NCBI GenBank assembly: GCA_937872005.1
Contig: CALMPQ010000035.1
Location: 1-16,375, forward strand
Reading direction: 5' to 3'
DNA: 16,375 bases
Source of the DNA: an uncultured Propioniciclava sp.
Lineage (GTDB): Bacteria; Actinomycetota; Actinomycetes; Propionibacteriales; Propionibacteriaceae
Below, in pieces: positions 14,790 to 16,375 of the stretch. Every line of letters begins with the position of its first letter. Within the stretch, counting starts at the first letter, position 1. Position numbers and translations under genes: made by a program. The notes beneath the pieces are model-generated. The model made no database searches. It was not told the DNA's origin and saw only the letters and a program-made list of their open reading frames with translations.

Positions 14790-14855
14790 GTGGTCAACAC
14801 GGGCTCTCGGCGCCCGGAACACGGGCTCTCGGCGCCCGGAACACGGGCTCTCGGC
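14790..14855 (-). repeat. 22-bp repeat array 3, three tandem units after the DUF881 gene
   Basis: On the minus strand, units 14855-14834 and 14833-14812 are identical, and 14811-14790 matches for its first 16 bases. The array starts 1 bp after the DUF881 stop codon and fills most of the 86-bp gap before pabA. Each complete unit contains GCCCG-TGTTC-CGGGC, a perfect 5-bp stem with a 5-nt loop. This array lies between genes on the same strand, so the family is not confined to convergent gene ends. Confidence 0.9.
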
Positions 14856-14856
14856 G

Positions 14857-15606
14857 TCAGCGCGGCACGCGCGCGTACTGGAAATCCGCGGGGCCGGCGT
14901 AGGCGGGCATCTCCACGCGTGCCTGGCGGGAGACCTCGTAGCCCAGCCGATAGGCGTCCACGTAGGTGCGGTAGATGCGCAGGTAGTCGCTCTCGCGCAG
15001 CGCCTTCTCCAGGTTCTGCACCGGCCCGATCGCGGTGATCCGGTACGGCGGCGCGTAGGGCACCCCGTGCAGCACGACGGTGTTGCCGACGCACTTGATC
15101 CCCGTCCGCGAGCTCACCCGCTGGCCCTGGATCGTCATCGCCTCGGCCCCCGCCGACCACAGCGCGTTCACGACGGCCTGGATGTCCTGCTGGTGCACCA
15201 CGAGCAGGTCGGGGTCCACCCCTGCGGGGGCCACCGAGGCCGGGGCGTCGGTCAGGGTCACCGTCACCGCGGGCCCCGTCACGGGCACCGAGTCGGCCCG
15301 TTCGGCCGCCGCGGTGAGGTCGGGCAACCCCGCGCCACCCTCGGCCCTCGCCGTCAGGCCGTCCACCTCCGCGCGCAATCCGGACGCCGTGCGCCCCAGT
15401 TGGTCCACCCGATCGGCCTCGGCCTGGACGAGCGCGGCCAACTCGGTGGTCCGCGCCGGGCGCAGGTCGTTGCCCCGCGACGCGAGGGCGCTGGTGGTCA
15501 TCATGAACCCGGCCACCACGCACACGATGACGCTGGCGAACCGCAACGGCCCGCGCGTCGCCCGGGCGCGTTCCCGCGCCTGCTTGAGGGTGGGCCCGCC
15601 GTCCAC
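14857..15606 (-). CDS. DUF881 membrane-anchored protein
   Basis: From GTG 15606 the product has 249 residues. A basic N-terminus (LKQARERARATRG) is followed by one membrane helix (about 22-43, FASVIVCVVAGFMMTTSALA). A predicted coiled coil rich in Glu, Ala and Arg follows (about 55-95), then an extracytoplasmic domain with VTVTLTDAP, VVNALWSAGAEAMTIQGQR and NLEKALRESDYL, characteristic of DUF881. The molecular function is unknown; members sit in the division and cell-wall cluster next to crgA in many actinobacteria. The GTG start shares one base with the crgA stop (TAGTG), so translation is probably coupled. The frame is open upstream inside crgA, but that extension is not family-like. Confidence 0.92.
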   Translation of the reverse strand: MDGGPTLKQARERARATRGPLRFASVIVCVVAGFMMTTSALASRGNDLRPARTTELAALVQAEADRVDQLGRTASGLRAEVDGLTARAEGGAGLPDLTAAAERADSVPVTGPAVTVTLTDAPASVAPAGVDPDLLVVHQQDIQAVVNALWSAGAEAMTIQGQRVSSRTGIKCVGNTVVLHGVPYAPPYRITAIGPVQNLEKALRESDYLRIYRTYVDAYRLGYEVSRQARVEMPAYAGPADFQYARVPR

Positions 15607-15911
15607 TACTTCCAGAGCGTGGCGACGCCGAACGAGCCGCCCATCAGGACCATGGCGATCAGGAGGTTCCAGTTGCCGAGGTCGCTCATGCCGGGCACGA
15701 CGATGCCCGTCGACGCCGTCAGGTACCACACGACGAGCCAGAGCACGCCCAGCAGCATCAGGGTGATGAAGGTCGGGACGACCCACTGGCGGGTCGGGGC
15801 CAACCCGGCCTTGCCGAGCCGCTTCTTCTCGGCGCGCTCCTCGGCGACGGCCGCCTTGGTGGCGGACTTCTTCTTCGCCGCGGCCTCCTTGCGGCCCTTG
15901 GACTCAGGCAC
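15606..15911 (-). CDS. crgA: Cell division protein CrgA
   Basis: This 101-residue protein has a Lys/Ala-rich cytoplasmic N-terminus (about 1-40), one membrane helix (about 44-66, VVPTFITLMLLGVLWLVVWY), a short outer loop with the conserved PGMSDLGNWNLL, and a second helix (about 80-97). This is the two-helix layout and loop motif of CrgA, which joins the actinobacterial divisome and interacts with FtsZ, FtsI and other septal proteins. The start is GTG at 15911 with AGGAGAG ending about 7 nt before it. It is 51 bp downstream of pknB and overlaps DUF881 by one base. Confidence 0.95.
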   Translation of the reverse strand: MPESKGRKEAAAKKKSATKAAVAEERAEKKRLGKAGLAPTRQWVVPTFITLMLLGVLWLVVWYLTASTGIVVPGMSDLGNWNLLIAMVLMGGSFGVATLWK

Positions 15912-15946
15912 GTCTGCTCTCTCCTGGATCGTGGTGGAACGGGCCC

Positions 15947-15952
15947 AGCATA
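15947..15952 (-). promoter_or_regulatory. Candidate -10 element for crgA
   Basis: On the minus strand TATGCT lies in the pknB–crgA gap, 35 bp before the crgA start. It leaves a leader of about 30 nt with a good AGGAG site. No matching -35 is clear; it would overlap the pknB stop region. Confidence 0.4.
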
Positions 15953-15962
15953 TCGCCGGGCC

Positions 15963-16375
15963 TCAGCCGGTCGGCGTGGAGCTCGGGTTGGGCTCGTTGG
16001 TCGGCTCGGTCGTGGGCTCCGTCGCGGGCGGGCTGGCCGGCGGCGTGGTCGCGGGCGGCGTCGTGGGTGCCGCCGTCGCCTGCAGATACACGGTGACCTT
16101 CGCGTCGCGTTCGATGACGTCCAGCGGTTGGGGCGAGGTGCGCAGCACCGTCCCGTCCTCGGGACCCTGGAACTCCACGTTGCGGAACCCGTACTTCTCG
16201 GCCTCGGCCTTGGCCGCCTCCCGGGTCATCCCGAGGAGGCTCGGCAGCTTCCCCCTGCCCGTGGCGACCGACAGCGTCACGGTCTCGGTGACGGCGATCT
16301 GGGTGCCCTCGTCGGGGGTCACCTTCAGCACGGTGCCCTTCTTCGCGTCGACGGGCTCGTCGGTCGCCTCGACCG
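15963..16375 (-). CDS. pknB: PASTA-domain C-terminus of Ser/Thr kinase PknB, 5' part outside window
   Basis: The frame is open to the window edge, leaving about 136 C-terminal residues. One partial PASTA module (VLKVTPDEGTQIAVTETVTLSV) and one complete one (LPSLLGMTREAAKAEAEKYG through TVYLQ) are visible, followed by a Pro/Thr-rich tail of about 40 residues. PASTA repeats bind muropeptides or lipid II outside the cell and control the cytoplasmic kinase domain. The kinase and membrane segments lie beyond the window. Assignment to PknB rests on the PASTA repeats together with the neighbouring crgA–DUF881–pabA order; a PASTA penicillin-binding protein is a less likely alternative. The tail is unusually Pro/Thr-rich and may be surface-exposed. 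Confidence 0.85.
   Translation of the reverse strand, partial: VEATDEPVDAKKGTVLKVTPDEGTQIAVTETVTLSVATGRGKLPSLLGMTREAAKAEAEKYGFRNVEFQGPEDGTVLRTSPQPLDVIERDAKVTVYLQATAAPTTPPATTPPASPPATEPTTEPTNEPNPSSTPTG

Noticed and set aside
14771..15523. Long N-terminal extension of pabA
   Set aside because: The added residues are a shifted reading of DUF881 and the repeat array; the family N-terminus starts at 14770.

Overview
This is a very GC-rich window with dense, short-spaced genes. It comes from the chromosome of an actinobacterium. The strongest evidence for the lineage is the right-hand block pknB–crgA–DUF881–pabA, a cell-division and kinase neighbourhood that in many actinobacteria lies near the replication origin. 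Frequent GTG starts, actinobacterial lysS and several apparently leaderless genes agree. The family cannot be fixed from sequence alone; a member of the Propionibacteriales is plausible.

Layout, left to right. (1) 1-2839, plus strand: the 3' part of a VIT1/CCC1-type metal-ion transporter, then a cytosolic glycoside hydrolase family 3 enzyme. (2) 2962-7315, minus strand: an operon of a TetR repressor and two ABC exporter half-subunits, joined by two ATGA stop/start overlaps. A perfect 20-bp palindrome lies between the -35 and -10 of the operon promoter. (3) 7415-10379, plus strand: a diacylglycerol/lipid kinase, then an alkylation-repair pair (an Ada-type sensor fused to an AlkA glycosylase, coupled by ATGA to ogt). 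(4) 10327-12483, minus strand: the last 57 codons of a lost LacI-family regulator abut a glucose-6-phosphate dehydrogenase gene that lacks its 3' end, followed by an SGNH-hydrolase lipoprotein gene. (5) 12533-14059, plus strand: class II lysyl-tRNA synthetase, divergent from the lipoprotein. (6) 14135-16375, minus strand: pabA/trpG, DUF881 protein, crgA, and the PASTA-containing 3' end of pknB at the window edge.

The most unusual feature is a family of 22-bp intergenic repeats in three short arrays (2846-2950, 14076-14141, 14790-14855). Eleven units can be recognised. Every run of units reads in the same direction as the gene whose stop codon lies just before it, so it would be transcribed as a 3' untranslated element. 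The best-conserved units contain a 5-bp stem with a 5-nt loop, and the array between two convergent genes forms a large inverted repeat. The second notable feature is the zwf/lacI deletion scar at about 10500. No tRNA, rRNA, CRISPR array or insertion sequence was found, and no gene-free stretch exceeds about 120 bp.
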